From the IMG/VR virus record IMGVR_UViG_3300047553_000113, positions 1 to 20,246 of that record: a stretch of 20,246 nt of DNA; one strand, written 5' to 3'. This document shows, in pieces, positions 1 to 5,584 of the stretch (position 1 is its first letter; the number at the start of each line of letters is the position of its first letter). Source of the DNA: a virus. A model generated the notes under the pieces. The model worked only from the letters and a program-made list of their open reading frames with translations. It made no database searches and was not told the origin of the DNA. A program made the translations under genes and the position numbers.

Positions 1-20
1 CCGCCATCTGATTTATTCAT
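1..20 (-). CDS. Partial CDS, start of a gene running off the left edge
   Basis: Only the first six codons (MNKSDG) lie in the window, reading leftward from ATG at 20-18. The start is supported by a strong Shine-Dalgarno sequence, AAGGAG, on the minus strand at about 28-33, which overlaps the stop codon of the 21-residue peptide gene upstream. The gene follows the primase-helicase in the same operon, so a replication or nucleotide-metabolism role would be usual, but nothing in six residues shows it. Confidence 0.6.
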
Positions 21-32
21 GTGTTCTTCTCC

Positions 33-98
33 TTATTTTGCAATTAATATACCTGCAATAAAACACAGGACTAAAAAAATAAGATAACTTTCGCTCAT
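33..98 (-). CDS. 21-residue putative membrane micropeptide
   Basis: A 21-codon reading frame that starts inside the primase-helicase stop codon (ATGA overlap at 95-98) and ends on the Shine-Dalgarno sequence of the next gene. After a short polar start (MSES) it is almost wholly hydrophobic (YLIFLVLCFIAGILIA) and ends in lysine, the pattern of a single membrane-spanning segment. The 4-base overlap is the junction used by most gene pairs in this leftward block. No family is recognised. It could be a tiny membrane effector, or a translated leader that couples the downstream gene to the primase. The evidence is the exact spacing and hydrophobicity, so the call is moderate. Confidence 0.5.
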   Translation of the reverse strand: MSESYLIFLVLCFIAGILIAK

Positions 99-1720
99 AA
101 CGATTCCTCCTGCATCTCCATCATACGTCCAGTTTCCATGTCATACTTAAGTACACAAGCTGGCCCTGTATAGCCATTGTAACGATTCTTAGCTACAGCT
201 ATCTTAGTCATGTGACGTTCATTCTCATCCTCAGCCATGCTGTTACGCTCCAGTGTAATCACAGCGTCTGATAACTGAGCAATTGATCCTGAACCTCGCA
301 GCTGAGATAACGATACAGCCTGTCCATCCTCGTGTCCTGCATTGCCTTGAGGTCTACGAAGGTGGCTTACACAGATCAGAGTGATCTCCAACTCTTGAAC
401 CAGTGTACGAAGCTTCGTCATCATGTTGTCAATAGCCTTACGCTCATCTCCAAGGTCTTGACCAGATACAACAATACTGATGTGATCAAGAAATATAACC
501 CTACAATCGCAAGCTTTAGCCATATATCTGATTCTGTTGCTAATGTTGTCCACATCACTGCTACCGAAGTGATCAAAAAGATAGATACGATTACTACCAA
601 GAGTTGCATCGAAAGCATCTTTAAGCTCCTGTTCTGTTGTTGGTGTATCAGGTAAGTGCAACAGCTTATTAGCGTGCAAAGACATGATACTTCTAGCTGT
701 CTTACGGGTTGACTCTTCGAGGAATAACCCTCCAATGTTCCACTTCGTAGTGTTCAGAATGTTAAACAATATCTCACGTAGGAATTGACTCTTACCTAAG
801 CCTGATCCTGCTGTGACTGTGACTAACTCCGAAGGACGCATACCATAGAGAAGCTTATTCAATCCCTTCCAAGGATACATAGCTTCAGCCTTAGCCTCAG
901 GTTTAATCACTTCCTCCCACAGTGAAGCCGCATTGATAATCCCATCTGGAATGTAAACCTCAGCTCTCCACCACTCATTGACGAACTCTTTAGTAGCCCC
1001 TGCAATAAGGTAGTCACAAGCATCTTTGTAGCCACTCAAATGCTTAACGATCTTAGCCTTCTGTCCAAACAGTTCAGCCACCTCTTTAGAGGCCTTCTTA
1101 CCCGGCTCATCAGCATCAAAACAGATAACAATGTTCTCAAAGCTGTTTAGCCATTCATACTGGGCTTTACAGTCCTTTAAGGCCGCTTGTGCCCCGTTAC
1201 GAATGCTGACACTAGGCCACTGAGATCCGGTGAGTTGGTATCCTGCGAGTGCATCAAGTTCTCCTTCATAGACTGTGACATATTTGCCTCCTGCGTGGAA
1301 GAGACCTTGCCCAAACAACCGTGCATTCTGAAAGGTTCCGTTAATTGAAAAAGACTTTTCAGCAACTCTTCGTGTTTTGTAGGCGACAATGGCTCCACTG
1401 TCGTCAGTGTAAGGGTAAAAGTGATTCTGTGCATCTTGAGTTACTCCATACTTCTCACAGGTTTGTAAGTTAATACCTCGATCAGGTATTGATTTAATAG
1501 TCCCTTTAGGCTCTATCATGGTTGTCTTTCGTGGTTGTACTGCATCTCGCTTAACTGTGAAGTCATCATATTCATTCTCATGATGAGTTTCATGGCAGTT
1601 AAAGCAATAGGTGTGATTGTCATCGTATAAAGCACCTGCGTCTGAGCTACCACAGTATTCACATGGTATGTGCTTAACAAACTTTGACTCACTTGGTTTA
1701 CGTACTATTCTAAGCTTCAT
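95..1720 (-). CDS. T7 gp4-like DNA primase/helicase
   Basis: Bifunctional replication enzyme of 541 residues, close to the 566 of T7 gp4. The N-terminal zinc-binding domain has CxxC pairs C20/C23 and C39/C42. It is followed by a TOPRIM primase core with glutamate E152 (YEGELDALAG) and the acidic pair D202/D204 in FDADEPG. The C-terminal RecA-like ring helicase has Walker A AGSGLGKS (304-311), the LFLEES catalytic glutamate region (332-337), Walker B VIFLDH (408-413), and the LRGSGSIAQLSDA segment (474-486). A KNRYNG stretch (511-516) matches the T7 arginine-finger region. It should unwind the fork and lay down RNA primers on the lagging strand. The start overlaps the upstream 69-residue gene by 11 bases, implying translational coupling. 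Confidence 0.97.
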   Translation of the reverse strand: MKLRIVRKPSESKFVKHIPCEYCGSSDAGALYDDNHTYCFNCHETHHENEYDDFTVKRDAVQPRKTTMIEPKGTIKSIPDRGINLQTCEKYGVTQDAQNHFYPYTDDSGAIVAYKTRRVAEKSFSINGTFQNARLFGQGLFHAGGKYVTVYEGELDALAGYQLTGSQWPSVSIRNGAQAALKDCKAQYEWLNSFENIVICFDADEPGKKASKEVAELFGQKAKIVKHLSGYKDACDYLIAGATKEFVNEWWRAEVYIPDGIINAASLWEEVIKPEAKAEAMYPWKGLNKLLYGMRPSELVTVTAGSGLGKSQFLREILFNILNTTKWNIGGLFLEESTRKTARSIMSLHANKLLHLPDTPTTEQELKDAFDATLGSNRIYLFDHFGSSDVDNISNRIRYMAKACDCRVIFLDHISIVVSGQDLGDERKAIDNMMTKLRTLVQELEITLICVSHLRRPQGNAGHEDGQAVSLSQLRGSGSIAQLSDAVITLERNSMAEDENERHMTKIAVAKNRYNGYTGPACVLKYDMETGRMMEMQEESL

Positions 1721-1919
1721 TGTTTAATGCCTCTCTAAGGCCTTCAATGGTCTTTAGAGCCTTTTTATCTGGGTATCCATAGTAGATGTCCCCTCTGAGC
1801 TGAAAAGCTGTGAAATCCTCTAGCATTGACAGTGTGTCAGCTAAAGCTTTAAGGCTTGAGTCACCTGCTAAGGGTGCAGACGGGAAAGGCCAAGGTTTTG
1901 TATCGTCAATATCAGTCAT
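1710..1919 (-). CDS. Small hypothetical protein (69 residues) upstream of primase-helicase
   Basis: A soluble, slightly acidic protein that reads leftward and runs 11 bases into the primase-helicase gene, so the two are probably translationally coupled. No motif is recognised. The C-terminal half (PDKKALKTIEGLREAL) looks helical. The Shine-Dalgarno is poor (GAGCG before TAAAATG), and translation may depend on ribosomes ending at 1936 in the tiny ORF upstream. The coding frame fills the space between two well-supported genes, and the only competing frame, on the other strand, is a shadow. Confidence 0.75.
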   Translation of the reverse strand: MTDIDDTKPWPFPSAPLAGDSSLKALADTLSMLEDFTAFQLRGDIYYGYPDKKALKTIEGLREALNNEA

Positions 1920-1935
1920 TTTACGCTCGCTTTGC

Positions 1936-1995
1936 TCACTTTGTAAGTACCAGTCTAATTAAAGTTACTATGAAGACAAACAATGCCATCATCAT
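1936..1995 (-). CDS. Possible 19-residue hydrophobic micropeptide
   Basis: A 19-codon frame starting in the stop codon of the 65-residue gene (ATGA at 1992-1995) with three consecutive ATG codons. The product is a hydrophobic stretch (ALFVFIVTLI) followed by basic residues R14 and K19, like a minimal membrane peptide. It fills most of the gap before the 69-residue gene. The 4-base overlap is the usual junction of this operon, but so short a frame could arise by chance. It may also act only to carry ribosomes to the next start. Confidence 0.35.
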   Translation of the reverse strand: MMMALFVFIVTLIRLVLTK

Positions 1996-2189
1996 GACAG
2001 TGGATCATCCAAGGGTGAGACACATCCATCACCTAAACGTTTAATCACGACATCAGCTACGTCAGCCATAACTCTGTCACGACCATTATTCAAGATTAAG
2101 TCAGCCATACTGTCAATGACAGACCAATACCAACATTCATACTTAACGACATCCATGTCAATGTCATCATCAATCAACTCAATAGACAT
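1992..2189 (-). CDS. Small hypothetical protein (65 residues)
   Basis: Acidic small protein of unknown function. It has a clear Shine-Dalgarno (AAAGGA, five bases before ATG), the first after the 194-base intergenic region, so it is probably the first gene of a promoter-proximal group that leads to the primase-helicase. The N-terminus is rich in aspartate (IELIDDDIDMD). A helical centre and a C-terminal segment with conserved-looking DGCVSPLDD follow. No family recognised. Confidence 0.78.
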   Translation of the reverse strand: MSIELIDDDIDMDVVKYECWYWSVIDSMADLILNNGRDRVMADVADVVIKRLGDGCVSPLDDPLS

Positions 2190-2222
2190 AATTATCCTTT
2201 CAATGGGTTAGTCTATATCTCC

Positions 2223-2235
2223 GAGGCATAGCCTC
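2223..2235. other. Short GC hairpin in intergenic region
   Basis: GAGGC / GCCTC stem with a 3-base ATA loop, in the leader of the 65-residue gene about 35 bases before its start. There is no T-run after it on either strand, so it does not read as a Rho-independent terminator. It could be an RNA processing or stabilising hairpin at the 5' end of the primase transcript. Confidence 0.4.
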
Positions 2236-2269
2236 TTACATTATGAAACTCTGGCACTTTAAAGTTACT

Positions 2270-2290
2270 TTATAAGTATATTACTTATAA
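2270..2290. repeat. Perfect 8-bp inverted repeat TTATAAGT/ACTTATAA
   Basis: TTATAAGT, five bases (ATATT), then ACTTATAA. It lies in an AT-rich intergenic block. The same ACTTATAA word recurs as a palindrome at 5927-5940 in the divergent region. Possible operator or AT-rich unwinding element. Confidence 0.5.
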
Positions 2291-2315
2291 TATTACTTTA
2301 ATAGTGTATTTAACT

Positions 2316-2344
2316 TTTATGTTAATGTCATAGGTACTCTGTAG
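2316..2344. repeat. Intergenic element, copy 1 (29 bp)
   Basis: Matches 5961-5989 at 26 of 29 positions in the same orientation. The shared core is TTTATGTTAATGTC followed by W-TAGGTACT. Both copies sit in non-coding DNA beside an AT-rich block with ACTTATAA words. The conservation outside genes suggests a shared regulatory site such as a promoter or protein-binding element. Confidence 0.6.
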
Positions 2345-2358
2345 ATACCTTTAAAGTA

Positions 2359-2387
2359 AGGGTAGCATACTTTTATGATCTTGTCAA
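2359..2387 (-). promoter_or_regulatory. Candidate sigma70 promoter for the primase-helicase group
   Basis: On the minus strand a perfect -35 TTGACA (2387-2382), which overlaps the stop codon of the 79-residue gene, then 17 bases, then TACCCT (2364-2359) at the -10 position. The -35 and spacing are ideal but the -10 is weak (3 of 6). It would start transcription in the 194-base gap and read the 65-residue gene, the 69-residue gene and primase-helicase. Confidence 0.4.
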
Positions 2388-2623
2388 TAGTCCTTTCCAT
2401 CTAAGGTGTCACCAATGTTACTCTCATGTTCATCTTCAGCTTCTACACTGTCATCAATGTCATCCTCTGAGATCAAATCTCTTCGGTCTTTGGTGGGCAG
2501 ATTAGCGTCCATCTGTACAGTTTTAAAGCATTGTTGACATAGGTCTATAAACATCCCTGTTACAGCGTGTTTACGTGTAGCTTCAAAGTCTGTCAGCATC
2601 TTATCGCAGCATAGACATTTCAT
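2384..2623 (-). CDS. Small zinc-binding protein, CxxC...CxxC (79 residues)
   Basis: The N-terminal half has two cysteine pairs, C3/C6 (with an extra C5) and C29/C32, about 22 residues apart. This is the spacing of a zinc ribbon. The C-terminal half is very acidic (DLISEDDIDDSVEAEDEHES), so it may be a DNA-mimic-like or protein-binding tail. The start overlaps the stop of the 48-residue gene by four bases (ATGA). Function unknown. Zinc binding is inferred from the cysteines only. Confidence 0.82.
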   Translation of the reverse strand: MKCLCCDKMLTDFEATRKHAVTGMFIDLCQQCFKTVQMDANLPTKDRRDLISEDDIDDSVEAEDEHESNIGDTLDGKDY

Positions 2624-2766
2624 ACATTCTCCACTACTTCAACAAGTTCCATCTCTTCAGGGTCATAGCCTAAGGTTTCAAACACTTTACCTTCAGCTTC
2701 TTCCTCATTAGAGGCCATCACCCATACTGACTTCGTAGGGCTTACTTGATAGCAATATTCATTCAT
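2620..2766 (-). CDS. Small acidic hypothetical protein (48 residues)
   Basis: A 48-codon frame with ATGA overlaps of four bases at both ends: its ATG lies in the stop of the 71-residue gene (2763-2766), and its TGA overlaps the start of the zinc-binding gene (2620-2623). That exact double fit is strong evidence for translation. The product begins MNEYCYQVSPTKSVWVMASN and continues acidic (NEEEAEGKVFETLGYD), resembling the short beta-alpha folds common in phage early proteins. No function can be assigned. Confidence 0.8.
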   Translation of the reverse strand: MNEYCYQVSPTKSVWVMASNEEEAEGKVFETLGYDPEEMELVEVVENV

Positions 2767-2978
2767 TTCGTAGGTTTCCTTTTAAAAGGGTTAACAGTTG
2801 CCCATGCTTGCATATGCACTGGGTGTCCTTCTACATCGTAGCACAGACTGTAAGCCCCGTCTATGTGTTTAAACCATAACAAACCAATGTGAGTCTTTAT
2901 AGGTGTTTCTTTAGGTACATCGTATAAAGGTTTTGAAGGTTGTTCATCCCAATCTTTTAAGTCAATTTCTGATAACAT
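2763..2978 (-). CDS. Small hypothetical protein (71 residues)
   Basis: Soluble protein with a central segment rich in aromatic residues (HIGLLWFKHIDGAYSLCYDV) and a basic C-terminus (NPFKRKPTK). The Shine-Dalgarno AAGGGGT overlaps the stop codon of the preceding gene at 2992, and the stop overlaps the next start by four bases. No family recognised. Confidence 0.8.
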   Translation of the reverse strand: MLSEIDLKDWDEQPSKPLYDVPKETPIKTHIGLLWFKHIDGAYSLCYDVEGHPVHMQAWATVNPFKRKPTK

Positions 2979-2991
2979 AGCTATCTACCCC

Positions 2992-3276
2992 TTAACGTAT
3001 GTGAAATGAAGGCTTAGAGAGGCCATAGAGGGCTTCTAAACTACGTTCTAAGTCATGGTCAATGGTGGCTTGCTCTGAATATTCTAGATCATAGGCTTTT
3101 TTGGCATCCCATTCTAGTTCTTTCCATTGATTGTCAGACAGTACATCGAAGACATTAAAGCCCTCATAGATCACGTCTGTGAAGTCTACATAATCGGATT
3201 CTATGTCGACTTCACAGGTGACAGTCACTAAAGCCCTACTGTCAGCCAGTAACGTATCAAATTTGAATTTAATCAT
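2992..3276 (-). CDS. Small acidic hypothetical protein (94 residues)
   Basis: The N-terminal half reads as beta strands (MIKFKFDTLLADSRALVTVT). A helical, acidic C-terminal half follows (NQWKELEWDAKKAYDLEYSE). The start overlaps the stop of the 51-residue gene by four bases (ATGA). Small acidic proteins with this strand-then-helix look are frequent in the early regions of T7-like phages, but no function is known to me for this one. Confidence 0.82.
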   Translation of the reverse strand: MIKFKFDTLLADSRALVTVTCEVDIESDYVDFTDVIYEGFNVFDVLSDNQWKELEWDAKKAYDLEYSEQATIDHDLERSLEALYGLSKPSFHIR

Positions 3277-3428
3277 TGTTTAGATTCCTTCCTAGTTATG
3301 ACAAGTTTATAAAGGTTAGCAGGTTGACCTTCCAAGTTATTATTATCTTGGAGCCATTCCTGAGCAAATGATAACTTATTAAAGGTTGCAACTACAATAC
3401 CCGACGATATAGATACAATTTTATACAT
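3273..3428 (-). CDS. Small hypothetical protein (51 residues)
   Basis: A 51-codon frame that overlaps the 54-residue gene upstream by 8 bases and the 94-residue gene downstream by four (ATGA). The product begins MYKIVSISSGIVVATFNK, has a helix (LSFAQEWLQDNN) and ends in a strand (ANLYKLVITRK), the shape of a small single-domain fold. No Shine-Dalgarno is obvious, so it probably relies on coupling. No family recognised. Confidence 0.75.
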   Translation of the reverse strand: MYKIVSISSGIVVATFNKLSFAQEWLQDNNNLEGQPANLYKLVITRKESKQ

Positions 3429-3585
3429 GATCAGTCTTTCTTTGTACAGATTGAGCTAATAGCCACTTGTCACCTAATAGACGTACTGATCTAATCCACT
3501 TGCGACGATAATCCCTGCGAACGTGCTCAGGTACATCATATGACTTGAATAGCTCCCGTGAGTGTTTGAGTAGTTTAATATTCAT
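3421..3585 (-). CDS. Small basic hypothetical protein (54 residues)
   Basis: A longer frame is open from ATG at 3615, but the start at 3585 is chosen. It is preceded by AAAGGTTACTAAA, which matches the AGGGGTAACTAAA leader before the 104-residue gene at 4047. It also begins one base after the stop of the 49-residue gene. The product (MNIKLLKHSRELFKSYDVPE...) is rich in arginine and lysine (VRRDYRRKWIRSVRLL), so it may bind nucleic acid. No family recognised. Confidence 0.75.
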   Translation of the reverse strand: MNIKLLKHSRELFKSYDVPEHVRRDYRRKWIRSVRLLGDKWLLAQSVQRKTDHV

Positions 3586-3586
3586 T

Positions 3587-3736
3587 TTAGTAACCTTTAA
3601 AGTACAGTTTATCATTATCCACTGTGATCCATGCTTGCCTTGTCTCTGTATTGAACATTATTTCATCGCCCACGTTGATCAATGCACCAGATCTACAGCA
3701 TACACCCTTAAAACGGGCCTTCATTCTCTTGATCAT
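3587..3736 (-). CDS. Small hypothetical protein (49 residues)
   Basis: A 49-codon frame starting in the stop codon of the 104-residue gene (ATGA, 3733-3736) and ending one base before the next start. The product has a basic N-terminus (MIKRMKARFKGVCCRSGALI) and a beta-like remainder (INVGDEIMFN, AWITVDNDKLYFKGY) that resembles a small barrel-type fold. Two adjacent cysteines (C13, C14) are present. The precise fit on both sides supports it. Function unknown. Confidence 0.78.
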   Translation of the reverse strand: MIKRMKARFKGVCCRSGALINVGDEIMFNTETRQAWITVDNDKLYFKGY

Positions 3737-4047
3737 GCTTCACCCCTCAATTGTGCACAAATAGCGTTATAAATGGCACGTTTATCCATGTAATAGCCAA
3801 AATCCTTGTCATTCTCTGTAAAGTTATGCCATTGATTGTAACGTTGATTCGCTAGAATGTCACTCATAAGCTTATGACAATCACTGTAGTAGCTTATAAA
3901 CCCGTGCAAGTTATAATGAGCTATAAAGCCACTTGCAAGGTATAAAAAGTTATACCCTTGCTTGCTAAGCTTTGAAGGATCTTTGCAAGCCCTTACAATG
4001 TTATTTACAATGCGAGTTTTTTGTAATGATGTATAACGTTTTAACAT
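3733..4047 (-). CDS. Hypothetical protein (104 residues)
   Basis: Basic, tyrosine- and asparagine-rich protein with predicted helices throughout (TRIVNNIVRACKDPSKL, YYMDKRAIYNAICAQL). A good Shine-Dalgarno (AGGGG, 8 bases before ATG) marks the start, and the stop overlaps the next gene by four bases. It follows the Gp88-like gene after a 95-base gap and shares that gene's taste for GCAAG and AAGCTT words. No family recognised. Confidence 0.8.
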   Translation of the reverse strand: MLKRYTSLQKTRIVNNIVRACKDPSKLSKQGYNFLYLASGFIAHYNLHGFISYYSDCHKLMSDILANQRYNQWHNFTENDKDFGYYMDKRAIYNAICAQLRGEA

Positions 4048-4142
4048 TTTAGTTACCCCTTTAGAGTTAAAAATCTACAGAAAATTGTAGGCCATAACGC
4101 ACGGCTAAGCTCATGCGCTACAGTTTACAATCTAGAATTAGA
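4048..4142 (-). other. Intergenic RNA-structure candidate
   Basis: Ninety-five non-coding bases between two leftward genes in an otherwise overlapping operon. TGTAG at 4086-4090 can pair with CTACA at 4075-4079 (6-base loop) or with CTACA at 4118-4122. The second fold would enclose a further CGCA/TGCG stem (4098-4101 with 4114-4117). The two folds exclude each other, as in switch-like leaders. There is no T-run, so no standard terminator, and no tRNA arms. Confidence 0.3.
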
Positions 4143-5015
4143 TCAATGCATAGCGATAATAATGGGCACACCCTTTAAAGCTTGCATACCGCACGCATGG
4201 CCCTTGCCCGTGCACGATCCGCACGTACCGGGACAAGGAAAAGCTTTTTCAGTGAATGCAGCACGTAAAGCCTTTACAGTTTCCGGCTTGCCGTGATCTG
4301 TAGATTTTACTTTTTTGCCGATACGTACCGCTATAAATTCACCTCGTACAATAGGCAAGGTTTTTACTGCAGTTATCATTGTAGGGTGAGCATTGTGGCC
4401 ACCGGAAATGTTCAATTGATAATTTGAAGGCCATTTACCTACAATGTCATACCCTAGCAAAGCATGGAAGCTTTTAGAATAGCCATATGCACGTGCATTA
4501 GGTGTTTTGTCAAGTAGCTGCATCCAAAAAGCTACGTCGCCACCGTTAGCAAAATCGCCGTCAACGTATAGTCTAAAATCAAAACCTTCTGGCCTTGCTT
4601 TGGCTATGCTTGAGAATGCATATACAATTTGATCTTGAGCATAACGCATAAGGTATGCATTTTGGGCCATTCTAGCGAATGCAGCTGGATAACGCCATGC
4701 ACGGAAGCTATAGCAAAAATCTAAGCATTCACCGGCCCCGGGACAAGTAACCCCCGGCAAGCTTGAGAATGATACGAATGGAAGCTTAGAATTACCATTC
4801 AATGAAAATATACTGTAGCTGGGATCTAAGGTTTTAAAGGTATGCTCAAGCTTTGCAAAGTTATCTTGCCACCCCTTACCCGTAAACATAGGTGAAGCTT
4901 GCAAGGCCTTTAAAGCTTGCAATGCGCTACCTTGCGTGCCACCTTGAATGGCTATAGCTAAGCCTTGCAAAGCCTTGAATTTTTGAGCACTATTTGAAAA
5001 GATTTTAATTTGCAT
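4143..5015 (-). CDS. Gp88-like cysteine-rich phage protein
   Basis: A 290-residue protein that resembles the phage family known from mycobacteriophage gene product 88, recognised from the CPGAGECLDFCYS motif and the surrounding pattern. Cysteines fall in two sets: C91, C97, C101 (C-x5-C-x3-C) and C261, C265, C268, C275 near the C-terminus (CPGTCGSC...C). Seven such cysteines suggest iron-sulfur or zinc binding. The middle has RLYVDGDF (148-155), YGYSKSFHAL (177-186) and a conserved-looking NISGGHNAHP (202-211). The family's biochemical role is not established to my knowledge. A strong Shine-Dalgarno (AAGGGGAAAC) lies between it and the 31-residue membrane peptide. Eight AAGCTT sites and many GCTTGCAA words make its composition unlike the structural genes, which hints at separate origin. 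Family assignment is from memory and moderately sure; the coding call is firm. Confidence 0.88.
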   Translation of the reverse strand: MQIKIFSNSAQKFKALQGLAIAIQGGTQGSALQALKALQASPMFTGKGWQDNFAKLEHTFKTLDPSYSIFSLNGNSKLPFVSFSSLPGVTCPGAGECLDFCYSFRAWRYPAAFARMAQNAYLMRYAQDQIVYAFSSIAKARPEGFDFRLYVDGDFANGGDVAFWMQLLDKTPNARAYGYSKSFHALLGYDIVGKWPSNYQLNISGGHNAHPTMITAVKTLPIVRGEFIAVRIGKKVKSTDHGKPETVKALRAAFTEKAFPCPGTCGSCTGKGHACGMQALKGVPIIIAMH

Positions 5016-5028
5016 GATAGTTTCCCCT

Positions 5029-5124
5029 TTACTTAGTTAGAATGTCAAAATAGGCAAGCAAGCCCATGCATAAGCATAAGCCTAATGTGATAGCACAAAT
5101 GATATCTAATAATTTATCTAGCAT
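5029..5124 (-). CDS. 31-residue putative membrane peptide
   Basis: First gene of the leftward block. It has a strong Shine-Dalgarno (AAAGGA, five bases before ATG). After MLDKLLD the sequence is one hydrophobic run (IICAITLGLCLCMGLLAYF) containing three cysteines, then a lysine end: a single membrane-spanning segment. It ends 13 bases before the Gp88-like gene, whose Shine-Dalgarno follows its stop directly, so the two are co-translated. The function is not known; a partner role for the Gp88-like protein or a small inner-membrane effector are possibilities. Confidence 0.65.
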   Translation of the reverse strand: MLDKLLDIICAITLGLCLCMGLLAYFDILTK

Positions 5125-5252
5125 GTTGATCCTTTAAAGGTTTTGTGTTGCGATGGATAGAGTATCTACCTCGAAGCTTACGTGAACCTTACAAATACAT
5201 TTATTTTTAAACTATAAACCCTTACGTATAAACCCTAACGTTAGCCCATTAC

Positions 5253-5315
5253 TCTTATGTCTTATGTTATATATCTTATGTCTTATATAAGAGTACTCTT
5301 ATGTCTTATATAAGA
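5253..5315. repeat. Three direct repeats of TCTTATGTCTTATATAAGA
   Basis: Copies start at 5253, 5274 and 5297, so spacings are 21 and 23 bases, about two helical turns. Copies 2 and 3 are identical over 19 bases. Copy 1 matches only the first 13 (TCTTATGTCTTAT). Each full unit ends in the palindrome TCTTATATAAGA. Such phased repeats bind initiator or repressor proteins on one face of the helix. Confidence 0.7.
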
Positions 5316-5368
5316 CTTGAGAGTAGCTTGCAAGTATCCTTTAAAGCCACCTACACCGACCTACACAC

Positions 5369-5410
5369 TGTCAATATTCCGACACCTCTAGTGTCAACTT
5401 TCCGACACCT
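5369..5410. repeat. Two 19-bp repeats with TGTC/GACA dyads
   Basis: TGTCAAtaTTCCGACACCT at 5369-5387 and TGTCAActTTCCGACACCT at 5392-5410, 17 of 19 identical and spaced 23 bases. Each contains TGTC and GACA arms eight bases apart (GTGTC/GACAC in the second), which is the form of a dimer-binding operator. On the minus strand each copy also contains TTGACA. Confidence 0.65.
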
Positions 5411-5415
5411 ACTGA

Positions 5416-5576
5416 GTGACTGTGAAGTGAGTACTTACTAACATAGACTTTAGAGTGACTTGTTAGTGAGTGCTAACTTCAAAGTGACTGGGGGGAGGGG
5501 TGACTGCTTAGTGATTACTTTTGTGGGAGCCTACAAAGCTCACAAAAAAGGATAATTAGGGACAGATGAAGTGACT
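5416..5576. repeat. Cluster of five GTGACT words and an inverted repeat
   Basis: GTGACT occurs at 5416, 5455, 5484, 5500 and 5571, with near copies (GTGAGT, GTGATT) between. ACTAACA at 5437-5443 and TGTTAGT at 5461-5467 form a 7-bp inverted repeat around one copy. The spacing is irregular, so this is weaker evidence than the two phased repeat sets to its left. Confidence 0.4.
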
Positions 5577-5584
5577 ATAAGTCC

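Noticed and set aside
332-655. 107-codon plus-strand frame inside the primase-helicase gene
   Set aside because: All helicase motifs are on the minus strand here, and the plus frame has no start signal or family pattern.
1856-2044. 62-codon plus-strand frame across three minus-strand genes
   Set aside because: It opposes a coupled leftward operon and has no Shine-Dalgarno; treated as a shadow.
2316-2344. Phage RNA polymerase (T7-type) promoter
   Set aside because: The repeated 29-bp element could be one, but it shows no match to known T7-family promoter cores and no phage polymerase gene is in the window, so it is listed only as a repeat.
4071-4140. Possible tRNA
   Set aside because: Partial end pairing (TCTA/TAGA) exists but there is no T-arm GGTTCRA, no D-arm pattern and no 7-bp acceptor stem.
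5125-5240. Leftward sigma70 promoter near TTTATAGTTT
   Set aside because: A TATAGT box exists on the minus strand but the hexamer 17 bases upstream (TTAGGG) is poor; AT-rich DNA gives such matches often. A promoter for this operon must exist but I cannot place it.
5253-5410. CRISPR-like array
   Set aside because: Units are 19 bases with spacers of only a few bases and palindromic ends; no array of 25-45-base spacers and no cas genes.
5521-5550. Terminator from GAGC/GCTC hairpin before a run of A
   Set aside because: The stem has a two-base bulge and neither strand has a T-run after the hairpin in the direction of transcription.
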